Origin: UBA4717 sp045577925
Lineage (GTDB): Bacteria > Bacillota > Clostridia > Oscillospirales > CAG-272
DNA: 39,982 bases
Assembly (NCBI GenBank): GCA_045577925.1
Contig: JAZNJH010000051.1
Span: 1-39,982, forward strand
Direction of reading: 5' to 3'
The stretch's first letter is position 1, and each line of letters opens with the position of its first letter. The notes beneath the pieces were generated by a model. That model saw only the letters and a list, made by a program, of their open reading frames with translations. It searched no databases and was not told the origin of the DNA. Both the position numbers and the translations under genes were made by a program. Shown here one piece after another: positions 39,960 through 39,982 of the stretch.

Positions 39960-39982
39960 AAATTCCTTTACATTTCTATACT

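Overview
The window looks like chromosomal DNA from a low-to-mid GC Firmicute of class Clostridia. An uncultured gut member of Oscillospirales is my best guess, not a firm call. Supporting signs are the Firmicutes gene orders (rnc - radical SAM - smc - ftsY, infC-rpmI-rplT behind an L20-type leader, nadD fused to yqeK), consensus sigma-A promoters, a YtvI-type membrane protein, a DUF6809-type small protein, and an intergenic palindromic repeat of the kind scattered through such genomes.

Layout. 1-221: three tRNA genes (Phe partial, Asp, Val), minus strand, with a near-perfect promoter. 547-1668: an HPr-like protein without the phospho-acceptor His, then a nucleoside-kinase-like protein with a ParB-like tail. 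1805-5674: a Ca2+ P-type ATPase behind two single-domain chromate-transporter (CHR) genes. 5835-6302: a low-molecular-weight phosphatase. 6308-6423: a MITE-like repeat. 6518-6694: rpsU. 6800-25536: a long, tightly packed minus-strand housekeeping cluster, in transcription order TrmH-family methyltransferase, dprA, topA, trmFO, rnc, radical SAM, smc, ftsY, rdgB, yhbY, nadD-yqeK, LCP protein, rsfS, leuS. Many of its junctions overlap by 1-4 nt. 25561-26910: infC-rpmI-rplT, with an AUU start on infC and an attenuating leader.

27037-31622 is on the plus strand: hom, a YtvI/AI-2E-type permease, purC, then a cobalamin riboswitch driving a DUF4430 lipoprotein and an ECF S-component, read as a vitamin B12 uptake unit. 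31663-34698 (minus): a DUF6809 protein, then peroxiredoxin, ferritin, thioredoxin reductase and thioredoxin, an iron/redox set. 34825-36234: a purine permease with a strong palindrome in its leader.

36490-39982 is accessory DNA. An AT-rich secreted protein gene lies between two short remnants of the same lost gene 3' end (KADK-S/T-L/F-VVE). Beyond the second remnant come phased direct repeats, a small Xis-like HTH gene, iteron-like arrays, an acidic Phe-Asp repeat protein, and a coiled-coil-like protein that reaches the window edge. I read this as the end of an integrative element, possibly accreted on an older island. The least explained signals are this right end, the interlocked hairpins over the trmFO ribosome binding site, and the kinase/ParB-like fusion.
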